Positions 1 through 8,640 of a DNA stretch of 64,000 nt are shown piece by piece. The DNA comes from Streptomyces novaecaesareae (GTDB taxonomy: Bacteria > Actinomycetota > Actinomycetes > Streptomycetales > Streptomycetaceae), in NCBI RefSeq assembly GCF_000716875.1, contig NZ_JNWQ01000015.1:27286-91285 (forward strand), given 5' to 3'. Position 1 is the stretch's first letter. Each line of letters opens with the position of its first letter. The translations under genes and the position numbers were made by a program. The notes beneath the pieces are model-generated. The model searched no databases, was not told the DNA's origin, and worked only from the letters and a program-made list of their open reading frames with translations.

Positions 1-1
1 G

Positions 2-325
2 CCCGTCCCGGACGGCCCGCGGGTGTACGTGGCACGCGACGTGGGCATCGTCACCTGCCACGACGCGAGCACCGGCGCGGTGCTCTGGTCCTGCCGGCTG
101 CCGTTCCTGCTGGACCGCCGCAGCCATCCGGTGGTCGCCGGCGACATGCTGTTCGTGCCGGGTACGGCGGCCGGCGGGGTCAGCGCGATCCACACCTCCA
201 CCGGCGAGCCGGCGTGGACGTTCCGCGACTCCGGCCCGGGCCGGGACGTCTGGAGCCTCGCCGTCGACGCGGACCGCCTCTACGCGGGCCACGACGACAT
301 CCTGCACGCCCTCCCGCTGCGCTGA
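2..325 (+). CDS. PQQ-like beta-propeller repeat protein, C-terminal part
   Basis: Only the 3' end is inside the window; the reading frame is open from base 2 and the real start lies upstream. The visible residues show repeated blades of the PQQ/BamB-like propeller type: a YVARD..G.V.CHDASTGAVLWS blade followed by an IHTSTGEPAWTF blade and a final YAGHDDILHALPL strand. In Streptomyces such propellers often form the C-terminal sensor of a Ser/Thr kinase or a secreted/lipoprotein domain. Nothing here shows which, because the N-terminus is missing. The assignment to the propeller fold is good; the biological role is unknown. Confidence 0.7.
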   Translation, partial: PVPDGPRVYVARDVGIVTCHDASTGAVLWSCRLPFLLDRRSHPVVAGDMLFVPGTAAGGVSAIHTSTGEPAWTFRDSGPGRDVWSLAVDADRLYAGHDDILHALPLR

Positions 326-354
326 GCGACTCCACGACCCGGCAGGATGGCCCG

Positions 355-990
355 ATGCGGATTCGCCCGATCTCCCCCGACAACCTGGCCGAGCTGCTCG
401 CCGACCGCATCACCGCGCTGCCCGACGCCGACGGGCGCCGCGTGCGGGTGGCCGTGGACGGCGCCGGGGCCGCCCGCCCCGGGGACCTCGCCGACGCCCT
501 GGTGGAGCCGCTGCGGCTGCGCGGCCGGCCGACGCTCCGGGTGTCGGCGGCGGACTTCCTGCGCCCGGCCTCGATCCGGCTGGAGTACGGCCGCCACGAC
601 GCGGACGCCTTCCACGACCTCTGGCTGGACGACGGCGCCCTGCTGCGCGAGGTCCTCGACCCGCTGGAGCCGGGCGGCAGCGGCCGCGTGCTGCCCTCCC
701 TGCGCGACCCGGCCACCGACCGCTCCACCCGCGCCTCGTACACCCAACTCCCGTCGAACGGCGTGCTGTTGCTGGACGGCCCGCTGCTGCTCGGCCGCTG
801 GCTGCCGCTGAACCTGACCGTCCACCTCGCCCTCACCCCGGCCGCCCTCGCCCGCCGCACCCCGGCCGACGAGCACTGGACCCTCCCGGCCTTCGCCCGC
901 TACGAGGCCGAGACCGTCCCCGCCGAACTCGCCGACCTCACCGTCCGGATGGACGACCCGCGCCACCCCGCCCTGGTCGAACAGCCCTGA
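355..990 (+). CDS. uridine kinase-like P-loop protein
   Basis: A 211-residue protein resembling the uridine kinase/phosphoribulokinase-like proteins common in Streptomyces. Near the N-terminus, RVRVAVDGAGAARPGDLADAL occupies the Walker A position, but the canonical GxxGxGK lysine is not evident, so ATP binding in the usual way is doubtful. The middle has the family features SAADFLRPASIRLEYGRHD and FHDLWLD, and LLLDGPLLLGR is the predicted core strand. The start is the ATG at 355, 30 bases after the upstream stop. Enzyme activity is not shown by the sequence. Confidence 0.6.
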   Translation: MRIRPISPDNLAELLADRITALPDADGRRVRVAVDGAGAARPGDLADALVEPLRLRGRPTLRVSAADFLRPASIRLEYGRHDADAFHDLWLDDGALLREVLDPLEPGGSGRVLPSLRDPATDRSTRASYTQLPSNGVLLLDGPLLLGRWLPLNLTVHLALTPAALARRTPADEHWTLPAFARYEAETVPAELADLTVRMDDPRHPALVEQP

Positions 991-999
991 CCCGCCGCG

Positions 1000-1833
1000 T
1001 CACCGGCCCTGCGACCGCCCCCGGCCCGGTCGGGCGGGCTCCGGGGCGGGGCCGCGCTGGCAGTACGGGCACCAGAACACCGCCCGGTCCCGCGGGGGCG
1101 TGCCCTGACGCCCGGTCACCACGGGGGTGACGCAGCGCGGGCAGGGCCGTCCGGCCCGGCCGTAGACCCAGTGCTGGTAGCCGGGCCTGGTGTCGCCGGT
1201 GGTGATGTGGCCGGGGCGCATCCTGTTGGCCTCCAGCATCTGCCGGGCCCGTTCCACCAGCCGGTCGGGGTGCGGGAGTTCGCCGACCTCGGTCCACGGC
1301 GTCACCCCGGCCACGAAGCACAGCTCGTTGGCGTAGACGTTGCCGATCCCGGCCAGGTTGCGCTGGTCGAGGAGGGCCTCGATGACCAGGCGGCCCGGGC
1401 GGGCGAGGAGGCGGCGGACGGCTTCGACCGGGTCCCAGTCGGGGCCGAGCAGGTCGGGGCCGAGGTGGCCGACGGCGCGCTGTTCGTCGGCGGTGCGCAG
1501 CAGCTCGACGACGGGGAGCCGGTAGCCGACGGCGGTGCCCCGGTCGGTGCCGAGGACGGCGCGGATCTGCCAGGCGGGGCCGCCGGTCCAGCGCTCGCCG
1601 GGGCGGTAGACCTCCCAGCGGCCGTCCATCCGCAGGTGGGTGTGCAGGGTGAGGCCGCCTTCGAGGCGGGTGAGCAGGTGCTTGCCGCGCGGGGCGACCT
1701 CCAGCACCCGGCGGCCGGCGAGCTCGGCGGTCGCGTGTGCGGGCACCCGCAGGTCGGCGCTGGTCAGCAGCTGCCCGGCGAGGGCCTCGTGCAGCCGGGC
1801 CGCCACGCGGAAGACGGAGTCACCTTCTGGCAT
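1000..1833 (-). CDS. nei2: Fpg/Nei-family DNA glycosylase (Nei2 type)
   Basis: Base-excision-repair glycosylase/AP lyase of 277 residues. The protein starts MPEGDS, the hallmark of the endonuclease VIII branch: after methionine removal Pro2 is the Schiff-base nucleophile and Glu3 the general acid. The helix-two-turn-helix segment around LDQRNLAGIGNVYANE is present. A C-terminal zinc finger is seen as CPRC followed by CPYC, with the substrate-contact region just before it. Length fits the actinobacterial Nei2 group, which removes oxidised pyrimidines. The upstream spacer holds a 23-nt tandem duplication (1854-1899). Family assignment is firm; the exact lesion preference is inferred. Confidence 0.85.
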   Translation of the reverse strand: MPEGDSVFRVAARLHEALAGQLLTSADLRVPAHATAELAGRRVLEVAPRGKHLLTRLEGGLTLHTHLRMDGRWEVYRPGERWTGGPAWQIRAVLGTDRGTAVGYRLPVVELLRTADEQRAVGHLGPDLLGPDWDPVEAVRRLLARPGRLVIEALLDQRNLAGIGNVYANELCFVAGVTPWTEVGELPHPDRLVERARQMLEANRMRPGHITTGDTRPGYQHWVYGRAGRPCPRCVTPVVTGRQGTPPRDRAVFWCPYCQRGPAPEPARPGRGRSQGR

Positions 1834-1853
1834 GTCTCCATCCTCTCCCGCGC

Positions 1854-1899
1854 GGCGGCCCGGCGACGATCCCGGTGGCGGCCCGGCGACGACCCCGGT
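1854..1899. repeat. 23-nt tandem duplication
   Basis: Two adjacent 23-nt copies (1854-1876 and 1877-1899) differ at one base. They sit in the spacer between the universal stress protein stop and the Nei2 start, just beside the shorter stop-codon repeat at 1914-1945. Confidence 0.85.
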
Positions 1900-1913
1900 G
1901 CGCCGCGGCCCGC

Positions 1914-1945
1914 CTACTGCGCAGCCCGGCTACTGCGCGGCCTGC
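1914..1945. repeat. 16-nt tandem repeat including the stop codon of the stress protein
   Basis: CTACTGCGCAGCCCGG (1914-1929) is followed directly by CTACTGCGCGGCCTGC (1930-1945). The second copy holds the TAG stop of the universal stress protein gene (CTA at 1930-1932 on this strand); the other copy lies just beyond the gene. It belongs to a window-wide set of stop-codon repeats. Confidence 0.8.
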
Positions 1946-2379
1946 CCATCCCGGACGACGACCACCGGGCACGGCGCGTGCTCGGTGAGGTGGCGGCTGA
2001 CCGAGCCGAGCAGGACGCCGGAGAACCCGCCGAGGCCGCGGTTGCCGACGACGAGCAGCGCCGCGCCCTTGGCCGCCTCCAGCAGGACCGTGGCGGCGCC
2101 GCCCGGCATCACGGTCTCGCTGATCCGCACGCCCGGGTCGTCGCCGACCACCCTGACGACGCTCTCGGAGAGGATCCTGCCCGCGAGCTCCTCGGGGTTG
2201 AGGGCATCGACGGCCGGCACGCTCTGCTCGGCCCAGCCGTAGAAGGCGGGGTACTCCCAGGCGGCGATCGCGCTGACCGTCCCGCCGACGGCCATCGCGT
2301 AGTCGACGGCCCAGCGCAGCGCCTGCTCCGAGGCGGGCGAGCCGTCGACGCCGACGACGATCCGGGGACTGGCACTCAT
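1930..2379 (-). CDS. universal stress protein, single UspA domain
   Basis: A 149-residue single-domain UspA protein. The N-terminal strand RIVVGVDGSPASEQAL carries the conserved Asp and Gly, and the C-terminal nucleotide loop is seen as VVGNRGLGGFSGVLLGSVS, the G-2x-G-9x-S pattern of ATP-binding Usp proteins. The ATG start gives a standard N-terminus. Usp proteins are cytosolic ATP-binding proteins tied to stress and slow growth; no partner gene is visible here. The last 16 bases including the stop are tandemly repeated just downstream. Confidence 0.85.
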   Translation of the reverse strand: MSASPRIVVGVDGSPASEQALRWAVDYAMAVGGTVSAIAAWEYPAFYGWAEQSVPAVDALNPEELAGRILSESVVRVVGDDPGVRISETVMPGGAATVLLEAAKGAALLVVGNRGLGGFSGVLLGSVSRHLTEHAPCPVVVVRDGQAAQ

Positions 2380-2461
2380 GCCCTTGCTCCTTCGGTTGGC
2401 CGGTGGGGTACCGGTTCGGCCCCATCCCTTCGAACATGGCTCAGAGAGGTCTGCTGCTGAC

Positions 2462-3451
2462 TCAACCGCGGTACGCCGCCCACGAGTTCGCCATCCGCTG
2501 GACCTGTCCGGGGGTGAACCTGGTCATGCAGGAGTCGTAGCTGTAGTCCATGAAGTTGTGGATCGGGTCGAGCCCGGGGCCGGGGCAGGTGTCGCGCCCC
2601 TCGGGGCAGCCGAAGGCGGCGCTGCGCTCGGCCGGGGTGTCGTCGACGTAGTCGCCCGGGGCCAGGCAGCCGCCCTGGAAGGTGTGGAAGAGGCCGAGCC
2701 AGTGGCCGATCTCGTGGGTGGCGGTGTTGCCCTGGTCGTAGTGGGTGGCGGAGCCGCCGGGCAGGGAGTCGTCGAGCACCACCACGCCGTCGTCGGTCGG
2801 GTTGGACTGGTAGGTGTTCGGGAACGTCGACCAGCCGAGCAGGGACTGGCCGAGCCGGGCGGCGTAGAGGTTGAGGGTGCCCCGGCCGCCCTTGCGCAGG
2901 GCGCTCTTCATCGCCTGCTCGGCGGCCGAGCCGGGGGTCATGCCGGTGTACCAGGCGGCGTTGTCCGTCCAGTCGGTGCCGGCCAGCTCGAAGTGGAACT
3001 GGGTGGGGGTGTTGCCCTCGCCCTGGCCGCCGTAGGTGGCGTTGAGGTGGTCGATCTGGGCGGCGACGGCCGCCTCGCCCAGCTTCCCGGTGTCCCCGGC
3101 GTGGATCACGTGCAGGTAAACGGGGACGGTGGTCGCGGCGCCGATCTGCCGATGGGCGGCGCCGAGCCGGGCGAGCCGCGCGTCGAGGTCGGCCTGCATC
3201 GCCCCGGCCTGCGCGGCGCTGACGGCGTTCGGGTCCTTCCCGGCCTGGCTGCCGGCCGGCCTGCGGGCCGCGGCCCCGGCGGCTGCGTCGGCTGCGTCGG
3301 CCTCCGCGCCGTCGCACACGGTCGTCGGGGCGACGGCGGCGCGCTGCGGGGCCGGTGCCGCGAACTGGCTCAGTCCGGCGGCCGCGACCAGCGCGGCGGC
3401 GCAGGGGAACAGGCGGGGGGCACGCGAGCGCACCCGGACGGAACGACGCAT
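2462..3451 (-). CDS. secreted zinc metalloprotease, M43 (pappalysin-like)
   Basis: A 329-residue exported protease. The start at 3451 is chosen because an AGGAG sequence lies six bases upstream and the protein then begins with an Arg-rich stretch and a hydrophobic signal segment ([22 protein letters not shown]). The zinc site is [11 protein letters not shown], the extended HExxHxxGxxH metzincin motif, followed by the Met-turn FMDYSYDSC. Cysteines after the zinc site fit the M43B disulfide pattern. It probably acts outside the cell on peptides or collagen-like substrates; the substrate is not readable. A longer upstream start at 3493 is possible but has no ribosome site. Confidence 0.85.
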   Translation of the reverse strand: MRRSVRVRSRAPRLFPCAAALVAAAGLSQFAAPAPQRAAVAPTTVCDGAEADAADAAAGAAARRPAGSQAGKDPNAVSAAQAGAMQADLDARLARLGAAHRQIGAATTVPVYLHVIHAGDTGKLGEAAVAAQIDHLNATYGGQGEGNTPTQFHFELAGTDWTDNAAWYTGMTPGSAAEQAMKSALRKGGRGTLNLYAARLGQSLLGWSTFPNTYQSNPTDDGVVVLDDSLPGGSATHYDQGNTATHEIGHWLGLFHTFQGGCLAPGDYVDDTPAERSAAFGCPEGRDTCPGPGLDPIHNFMDYSYDSCMTRFTPGQVQRMANSWAAYRG

Positions 3452-3543
3452 CTGCGCTCCTGACGGGGGGAGTTGACGGAGTCTCGGCCGCACCCGGCAG
3501 GCCGGTGCCCGCCGGCGCGGTGCCCGGCACGGACTCGCCGAGA

Positions 3544-4212
3544 CTACGACGCCGTGAAGTCGATCTCCCGCAGGGCGCGCGCGGCGGCCCGGTCGAGTAC
3601 CACGGCGGACGCACAGTCGGCCGGCAGCCGCCCGGCCCCGAGGATCCGCCGCCGCAGCCGGGCCACCACGGCCCGGTGCCGGGCGAAGGCGTAGCGGGAG
3701 ACGGCGCGCCCGCGCCGCCGCTGCCCGTCCAGCGCCTCGGCCGGGTCGACGTCGAGCAGCAGCAGGTGCACCCGGCGGCCCTGCCGGCCGGCGGCCCGGG
3801 CGAGCCAGGCCCGCACCCAGGGCAGCGTGCCGCAGTCGTGCACCACCAGCGGACCGCCGTCCAGGACGGCGCGGCGCAGCCGGCGGTAGTGCGCGAGCCG
3901 GGCGAGCGGGCGGTAGAGCGCGTACGGGAGGCGGCCGGGCAGCCGGGCCGCGTACTCGTCGCGCACCAGCTGGGAGTCGATCAGCGGGGCGCGCACGCAG
4001 CGGCGCATCAGGGTGCTCTTGCCGCTGCCGGGCAGGCCGGTGACGACCAGGACGTCCCCGGCGGGGTAGCGCAGGGCCGCCGGGCCGGGGCCGCGCAGCT
4101 CGTGCAGGACGGGCGGGTCGTGGGAGGGCGGCAGGACGACCCGCTCCCCGGCGGGGCGCGGCGGCGGCACCCGTGGCACCGCCGCCGCCCGCACCGTTCT
4201 CGTCCCGCTCAC
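3544..4212 (-). CDS. P-loop AAA/zeta-like kinase family protein
   Basis: The Walker A motif [16 protein letters not shown] lies about 35 residues in from the chosen GTG start, which has GGGGGAG five bases upstream. The pattern (P-loop, then [14 protein letters not shown], then [15 protein letters not shown] and [15 protein letters not shown]) is that of the AAA_33/zeta-toxin-like small nucleotide kinases common in actinobacteria. The protein is Arg-rich toward the C-terminus ([17 protein letters not shown]), as in kinases with a mobile lid. An upstream ATG at 4254 would add 14 residues. No antitoxin-like partner is adjacent, so a toxin role is not supported. Substrate unknown. Confidence 0.65.
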   Translation of the reverse strand: MSGTRTVRAAAVPRVPPPRPAGERVVLPPSHDPPVLHELRGPGPAALRYPAGDVLVVTGLPGSGKSTLMRRCVRAPLIDSQLVRDEYAARLPGRLPYALYRPLARLAHYRRLRRAVLDGGPLVVHDCGTLPWVRAWLARAAGRQGRRVHLLLLDVDPAEALDGQRRRGRAVSRYAFARHRAVVARLRRRILGAGRLPADCASAVVLDRAAARALREIDFTAS

Positions 4213-4416
4213 CGGTTCTCCCCCCGCCGTTCCCTGCTCAGGAGCATGGCGCATTCCCAAGAGCGAGTAAAGGGCGGAGGTCGGGGGCGGGCCCTGCGCC
4301 GCCGGGCCTGTTGCAGGACCGGGCCTGTTTCCGGACCATTCCGTCACGGACCCGGCCGCCACGGCCCCGGCCGGTCATGAGCCGGTCAGGTGCTACTCGT
4401 CACCGGGTGCCGGTCG

Positions 4417-5343
4417 TCAGCCGAGCTGCGGGGCGACCCGGGAGGCGATCAGCTCCAGGTGGTCGAGGTCGGCCAGGTCGAGGATCTGCAGGTAGATCCG
4501 CTCGCTGCCGACGGCGGCGTACCGGCCGATCTTCTCGGCCACCTCGTCCGGGGTGCCGGCCAGGCCGTTGGCCTTCAGCTCGTCCACGTCGCGGCCGATG
4601 GCGGCGGCCCGGCGGGCCACCTCGGCGTCGTCCCGGCCGACGCAGGCGACCAGCGCGTTGGAGTAGACCAGGCCGGCGGCCGGGCGCCCGGCCTGCTCGA
4701 CGGCGGCACGGACCCGGCCGAACTGGGCGGCGGAGTCGTCCACCGAGGCGAACGGCAGGTTGAACTCGTCGGCGAAGCGGGCGGCCAGGGCCGGGGTGCG
4801 CTTGGGACCGAGGCCGCCGACCAGCACCGGGATGCGGTCCTGGGCGGGCTTGGGCAGCGCGGGCGAGTCGGTCAGCGTGTAGTACTGCCCGGCGAAGTCG
4901 AAGGTGTCGCCGAGCTTGGTGTTCCACAGGCCGGTGATGATCGCCAGCTGCTCCTCCAGCCGCCCGAACTTCTCCTTGGGAAAGGGGATCCCGTAGGAGG
5001 TGTGTTCGGCCTCGTACCAGCCGGCGCCGAGGCCGAACTCGACCCGGCCGCCGCTCATCGCGTCGACCTGGGCGACCTGGATCGCGGTGACGCCCGGCAG
5101 CCGGAAGGTGGCGGCGGTCATCAGGGTGCCGAGGCGGATGGTGCTGGTGTCGCGGGCGAGGCCGGCCAGGGTGATCCAGGCGTCGGTGGGGCCGGGCAGG
5201 CCGTCGACGTCGCCCATCTTCAGGTAGTGGTCGGAGCGGAAGAAGGCGCTGAAGGCGCCGAGTTCCTCGGCGGTGCGGGCGACCGTCAGGAGGGTTTCGT
5301 AGCTCGCGCCCTGCTGGGGTTCGGTGAAGATGCGGAGATCCAT
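4417..5343 (-). CDS. LLM-class F420/FMN-dependent oxidoreductase
   Basis: A 308-residue bacterial-luciferase-like TIM-barrel oxidoreductase. The N-terminus MDLRIFTEPQQGASYETLL and the SAFFRSDHYLKMGD segment match the TIGR03560-like LLM group of actinobacteria, which usually use F420. The strand FGLGAGWYEAEHTSYGIPFP and PVLVGGLGPKRTPALAARFADEFN are typical flavin-contact segments. The start at 5343 is chosen from the family N-terminus; an ATG at 5352 is equally possible and the message may be leaderless, since no clear ribosome site is seen. Substrate unknown. Confidence 0.8.
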   Translation of the reverse strand: MDLRIFTEPQQGASYETLLTVARTAEELGAFSAFFRSDHYLKMGDVDGLPGPTDAWITLAGLARDTSTIRLGTLMTAATFRLPGVTAIQVAQVDAMSGGRVEFGLGAGWYEAEHTSYGIPFPKEKFGRLEEQLAIITGLWNTKLGDTFDFAGQYYTLTDSPALPKPAQDRIPVLVGGLGPKRTPALAARFADEFNLPFASVDDSAAQFGRVRAAVEQAGRPAAGLVYSNALVACVGRDDAEVARRAAAIGRDVDELKANGLAGTPDEVAEKIGRYAAVGSERIYLQILDLADLDHLELIASRVAPQLG

Positions 5344-5496
5344 GCGGGCCATTCTGGTACGGACCGCCCGCCCGTGGACACAGGGAACCGGCCGGACCAC
5401 GGAACGTACCGGCCACCGGGCGCGGGTGGCCAAGGTCTCAGCACGGAACCGTCACGGCCCTGCGATCCCGTCCCCGGGCTCGCCTACCGTGGACGG

Positions 5497-5850
5497 ATGT
5501 TCGCGACCCCCGACGAATCCTTCCGGCGTTCCCAAGACGAGCCGGCCGGCTGCCCGCTGCCCGGCATCGTGACGGCGTTCACGCCCCGGCTGGCCGAGTT
5601 CGCCTTCGAGCCCGGCTTCGTCGCGGCGGTCGACCAGCACGCGGCGATGCTGCGCGAGCTGCTGTACGCGCAGGGGCCGGAGCTCGCGCCCCGGCCCCTG
5701 GACCGTGCGGAACTGTCGGACTACGCGCTGGGCTTCCTGGACGCGCTCACCGAGATCGGCTGGCGGGAACCGGTCGGCTACGACTACGCCGTGCTCCGGC
5801 TGACCGCGATCTGCTGGCTGGTGCGTGAGCAGGGCCTGCTGGAGGTCTGA
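5497..5850 (+). CDS. small acidic protein, possibly DUF6401-like
   Basis: A 117-residue soluble protein with no signal or membrane segment. It begins MFATPDESFRRSQDEP and carries a VAAVDQHAAMLREL helix followed by a DYALGFLDALTEIGWREP segment. The VDQHAA helix reminds me of the DUF6401 family that occurs near secondary-metabolite genes in Streptomyces, but I cannot confirm this by eye. It is alone in its strand between two divergent and unrelated genes. Function unknown. Confidence 0.6.
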   Translation: MFATPDESFRRSQDEPAGCPLPGIVTAFTPRLAEFAFEPGFVAAVDQHAAMLRELLYAQGPELAPRPLDRAELSDYALGFLDALTEIGWREPVGYDYAVLRLTAICWLVREQGLLEV

Positions 5851-6010
5851 CGCCCCGCTGTCCCCCTTCGTGGATACCAGGCGGCCGTCCGGCCCGCCCG
5901 TGCCCGCTGTCCGGGATGCTTTCCCCGGGTGAAGGTTCCCTCCGCCCGCGCGGTTACAGTGGCGGTCCGGAGGACGAACGACGGGGCGGGACGGACAGGA
6001 CGGTGCGGAA

Positions 6011-6775
6011 GTGAGCGGTACGGCAGCGGACAGCGCGGTGGGACACCGGGCGCTGCACTGGCGGATCCGCCCGGAACGGGCGCGGGCCGCCGTCCTGGTG
6101 CTGCACGGCGGCGAGGAGCACAACCTCGACCGGCCCGGCCGACTCAACCTCCCGCTGCTGCGGATGCACGGCTTCCTGCGCGCACTCACCAGGGCGACGG
6201 CCGGCCGCGAGGTGGCCGTCGGGACCGTCCGCTACCGCCACCGCGGCTGGAACGGGCCCCGCGCCGACGCCGCCCGGGACGCGGTCGCCGCGCTCGACGA
6301 ACTGGCCTCGCAGCTGGGGCCGGTGCCGACCGTCCTGATCGGCCACTCGATGGGCGGACGCGCCGCGCTGCAGGCCGGCGGGCACCCGTCCGTCACCGGC
6401 CTGATCGCCCTCGCCCCCTGGTGCCCGGCCGAGGACCCGTGCGAACAGCTGGCCGGCCGGGACGTGCTGATGCTGCACGGCGACCGCGACACCGTGACCG
6501 CGCCCGCCGACACCCACGCCTTCGCCGCCCGCAGCCGCGCCGCCGGCGCCCGCGTCTGCGGCTACACCGTCACCGGCAGCGGCCACGCCATGCTCCAGCG
6601 CGTGCCCGACTGGCACCGCGCCACCACCCGGCTCACCACCGCCCTGCTCGGCCTCCACCCGCTCCCCACCGAGACCGCCTCCGCGCTCACCCTGCCGCCC
6701 GCCTCCGCCGAGGCCCTCACCCTCCCGCTCCCCCGCCAACCCCGCCGCGCCCCGGCCCTCCCGGCCAACCCCTGA
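6011..6775 (+). CDS. alpha/beta hydrolase
   Basis: A 254-residue cytosolic alpha/beta-hydrolase. The nucleophile elbow GHSMGGRAAL is followed by the acid strand LMLHGDRDTVTAP and the histidine loop GSGHAMLQRV, so the Ser-Asp-His triad is complete. The oxyanion strand VLVLHGGEEHN is near the N-terminus. A GTG start is used. The proline-rich tail after about residue 225 looks disordered. These small hydrolases are generally esterases or dienelactone-hydrolase relatives; the substrate is not predictable. Just after the stop the spacer has two related 18-nt copies containing GTCGGACCCG. Confidence 0.75.
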   Translation: MSGTAADSAVGHRALHWRIRPERARAAVLVLHGGEEHNLDRPGRLNLPLLRMHGFLRALTRATAGREVAVGTVRYRHRGWNGPRADAARDAVAALDELASQLGPVPTVLIGHSMGGRAALQAGGHPSVTGLIALAPWCPAEDPCEQLAGRDVLMLHGDRDTVTAPADTHAFAARSRAAGARVCGYTVTGSGHAMLQRVPDWHRATTRLTTALLGLHPLPTETASALTLPPASAEALTLPLPRQPRRAPALPANP

Positions 6776-6825
6776 GCCCTGCGCCCCTGCGCTTGGTCGG
6801 ACCCGCGTGCTTCGTCGGACCCGGC

Positions 6826-7248
6826 CTAGAGGACGTGGCAGAGGGCTGTGGTGAAGACCGCGGTGACCCACGTCCACAGGACGGCGAGGGCGATGTGGGC
6901 GGCGGTGCGCAGCGGGTCGCCGCGCCAGAGCTTCGGGGAGAAGACGGCGAATTCGAAGAGCCAGCGCAGGCCCCAGAAGAGGGTCTGGCCGGCCAGCAGG
7001 GCGGTGGCGAGCCGGGTGCCGGAGAGCAGGTCGGGGGCCAGGCAGAGCGGGAGGAGGCCGAGGAAGACGCAGGCCAGGCCGATGAAGAAGAGGTGGGCGT
7101 AGGAGACCTGGCGGGTCAGGAGGGTGGTCCCGGACAGGTCGGCGGGCCAGCCGATGGCGCGGGGCAGCACCGCGTGGACCAGGCCGACGGTGACGAGGGC
7201 GGCGCCGACCAGGCGCAACTGGCCTTCGAGGGTCAGGAGTTCGGTCAT
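6826..7248 (-). CDS. small four-helix membrane protein
   Basis: A 140-residue protein with four hydrophobic segments (around residues 12-30, 52-70, 78-95 and 117-135) and few charged residues between them. The pattern resembles uncharacterised four-helix integral membrane proteins of the DoxX/DUF4149 size class in actinobacteria, but no diagnostic motif is visible. It lies between a convergent hydrolase gene and a regulator gene on the same strand. Function unknown. Confidence 0.65.
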   Translation of the reverse strand: MTELLTLEGQLRLVGAALVTVGLVHAVLPRAIGWPADLSGTTLLTRQVSYAHLFFIGLACVFLGLLPLCLAPDLLSGTRLATALLAGQTLFWGLRWLFEFAVFSPKLWRGDPLRTAAHIALAVLWTWVTAVFTTALCHVL

Positions 7249-7402
7249 GATGCGGGCTTTCGGCGGGTGCGGGTGGTGCGCTCATCATGGCGTACGACTT
7301 TGAACGTGTTCAGCTCGGGGTCGGGGCGCAGAGCGGCACACGCCCGGAGCGGTGACGGCGGGGCCGTGGTCGCAGGGCGGTGGCGGCGGGCCGTGCCGCG
7401 GG

Positions 7403-8413
7403 TCAGGCGGGGTCGTCCCCGGCGGGCGGGGACGGGAGGCGGCCGGCCAGGAGGGCCCGGCCGAGCGGGGTGGGGCGATGGGTGACGGTGCGGCCGGTGC
7501 GGTCCTTGGCGGTGAGTCCGGACTCGGCGAGGACGGTGGCGTGCTCGCTGGCGGAGGCCGTGGAGATGCCCAGGGCGGCGGCCAACTCCTTGGTGGAGCA
7601 GGGGCCGTGGACGGCGACGGCCTCCAGGGCGGCGGCCCTGGTCTGACCGAGCAGGGCGGTCAGGGTGCGGCTGGGGGTCGGCTCGGTCTCGGCGCGCAAG
7701 GGTCCACCGATCCGGGCCGGGTAGAGGAGGACGGGCTGCTGCGCCGGATCCTCGAAGCGGGCGATGACGGGCCGTCGGGGGCCGAACACGCAGGGCTGGA
7801 GCAGCAGTCCGCGACCGTCCAGCCGCAGGTCGTGCCGGCAGCGCCCGGCCAGCGGGAAGCTGAGCACCGGGCGGCGCCAGGACACCGCCGGGTGCAGCGA
7901 GCGCAGTACCTGGTCCGGCTCGGTGATCCGGCGGCGGCGCCCGTGCTCGGTGGTGACGATGGTCTCGATCTGCCGCCGGTAGGGGTCGATCGCCCGGGTC
8001 TGGTAGTCGGCGGTGACGTTGCCGAGCAGCCTCCTGGCCCGGCGGTCGCCGGCCGCCACGCCGCGCGCGAAGGCGCTCAACTGCCGTTCGCCGCCGACCG
8101 ATCGCAGGTGGTCCCGCAGCGGCTCCCCTGGCCCCTCGGCGGTGGCGCTCTCGGTGGCGCCCGGATCGCGCCGCACGGTGAGGAACTCCGGGATCGCCGA
8201 GGCGGTGTAGAGGTCGAAGAGCAGCGCGGTGCGCGGGTTCCAGGAGGCCCGCAGGTGGTCCCGCCAGGCCTGGAACCGCGGATCGCGCTGCCCGCTCACC
8301 AGGGCGTGCACGCTGAGGGACAGCTCCATCGACATGTCCGGCCGCTCCGCCACCCGGATCCGCTCCAGGTCGTCCGCGCCGAAGAGTATTCGCAGCACGG
8401 ACGCGATCGTCAC
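7403..8413 (-). CDS. ArsR-like winged-helix regulator with large N-terminal domain
   Basis: A 336-residue regulator. The N-terminal two thirds (from TIASVLRILFGADDLERIRVAE) match the Streptomyces DUF5937/ArsR-fused proteins. The C-terminal 70 residues form a winged helix: RTLTALLGQTRAAALEAV, then STKELAAALGISTASASEHATVLAESGLTAK as helix-turn-helix. The GTG at 8413 is preferred because a TTG start at 8434 would add only an Arg-rich tag. It probably represses a neighbouring gene, perhaps the small membrane protein downstream, in response to an unknown signal. Confidence 0.75.
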   Translation of the reverse strand: MTIASVLRILFGADDLERIRVAERPDMSMELSLSVHALVSGQRDPRFQAWRDHLRASWNPRTALLFDLYTASAIPEFLTVRRDPGATESATAEGPGEPLRDHLRSVGGERQLSAFARGVAAGDRRARRLLGNVTADYQTRAIDPYRRQIETIVTTEHGRRRRITEPDQVLRSLHPAVSWRRPVLSFPLAGRCRHDLRLDGRGLLLQPCVFGPRRPVIARFEDPAQQPVLLYPARIGGPLRAETEPTPSRTLTALLGQTRAAALEAVAVHGPCSTKELAAALGISTASASEHATVLAESGLTAKDRTGRTVTHRPTPLGRALLAGRLPSPPAGDDPA

Positions 8414-8475
8414 CCGGAACCGGCGGCGCCGCAAGACTGTTCGGCGAGGACCGAACCCTTGACGGACCCGGATGG

Positions 8476-8537
8476 TGTGGACCCGGCTTGCCGCGGACTC
8501 GGCTTGTGCGGACCCGGCTTGCGCGGACCCGGTGGCG
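8476..8537. repeat. 15-16 nt tandem repeat, four units
   Basis: Four adjacent degenerate units (8476-8491, 8492-8507, 8508-8522, 8523-8537) with core GCGGACCCGGCTT. The array ends exactly where a minus-strand stop codon begins (8538-8540), so it sits immediately downstream of that gene remnant. Confidence 0.75.
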
Positions 8538-8640
8538 TCAGCCCAGGTCGGCCGGCGACTCCACCACGACCCCGTAGAGGTCCCCGGTCGTCGCCAGCGC
8601 GCTCCGGTGCACCTGGGCGGCGGTCAGCTCGGTGCCCGCC
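8538..8640 (-). pseudogene. 3' remnant of an unidentified minus-strand gene
   Basis: The minus strand is open here and ends LTAAQVHRSALATTGDLYGVVV...ADLG before a TGA at 8538. This tail reads like genuine protein rather than an antisense shadow, and homology to a GlxA-type regulator on the other strand begins only at about 8646. Both genes appear cut at the same place, which suggests a deletion or recombination junction. I do not recognise the family. Weak evidence. Confidence 0.3.

Noticed and set aside
3544..4212. Zeta-type toxin of a toxin-antitoxin pair
   Set aside because: Only the generic P-loop kinase pattern is visible and no antitoxin-like partner gene is adjacent.
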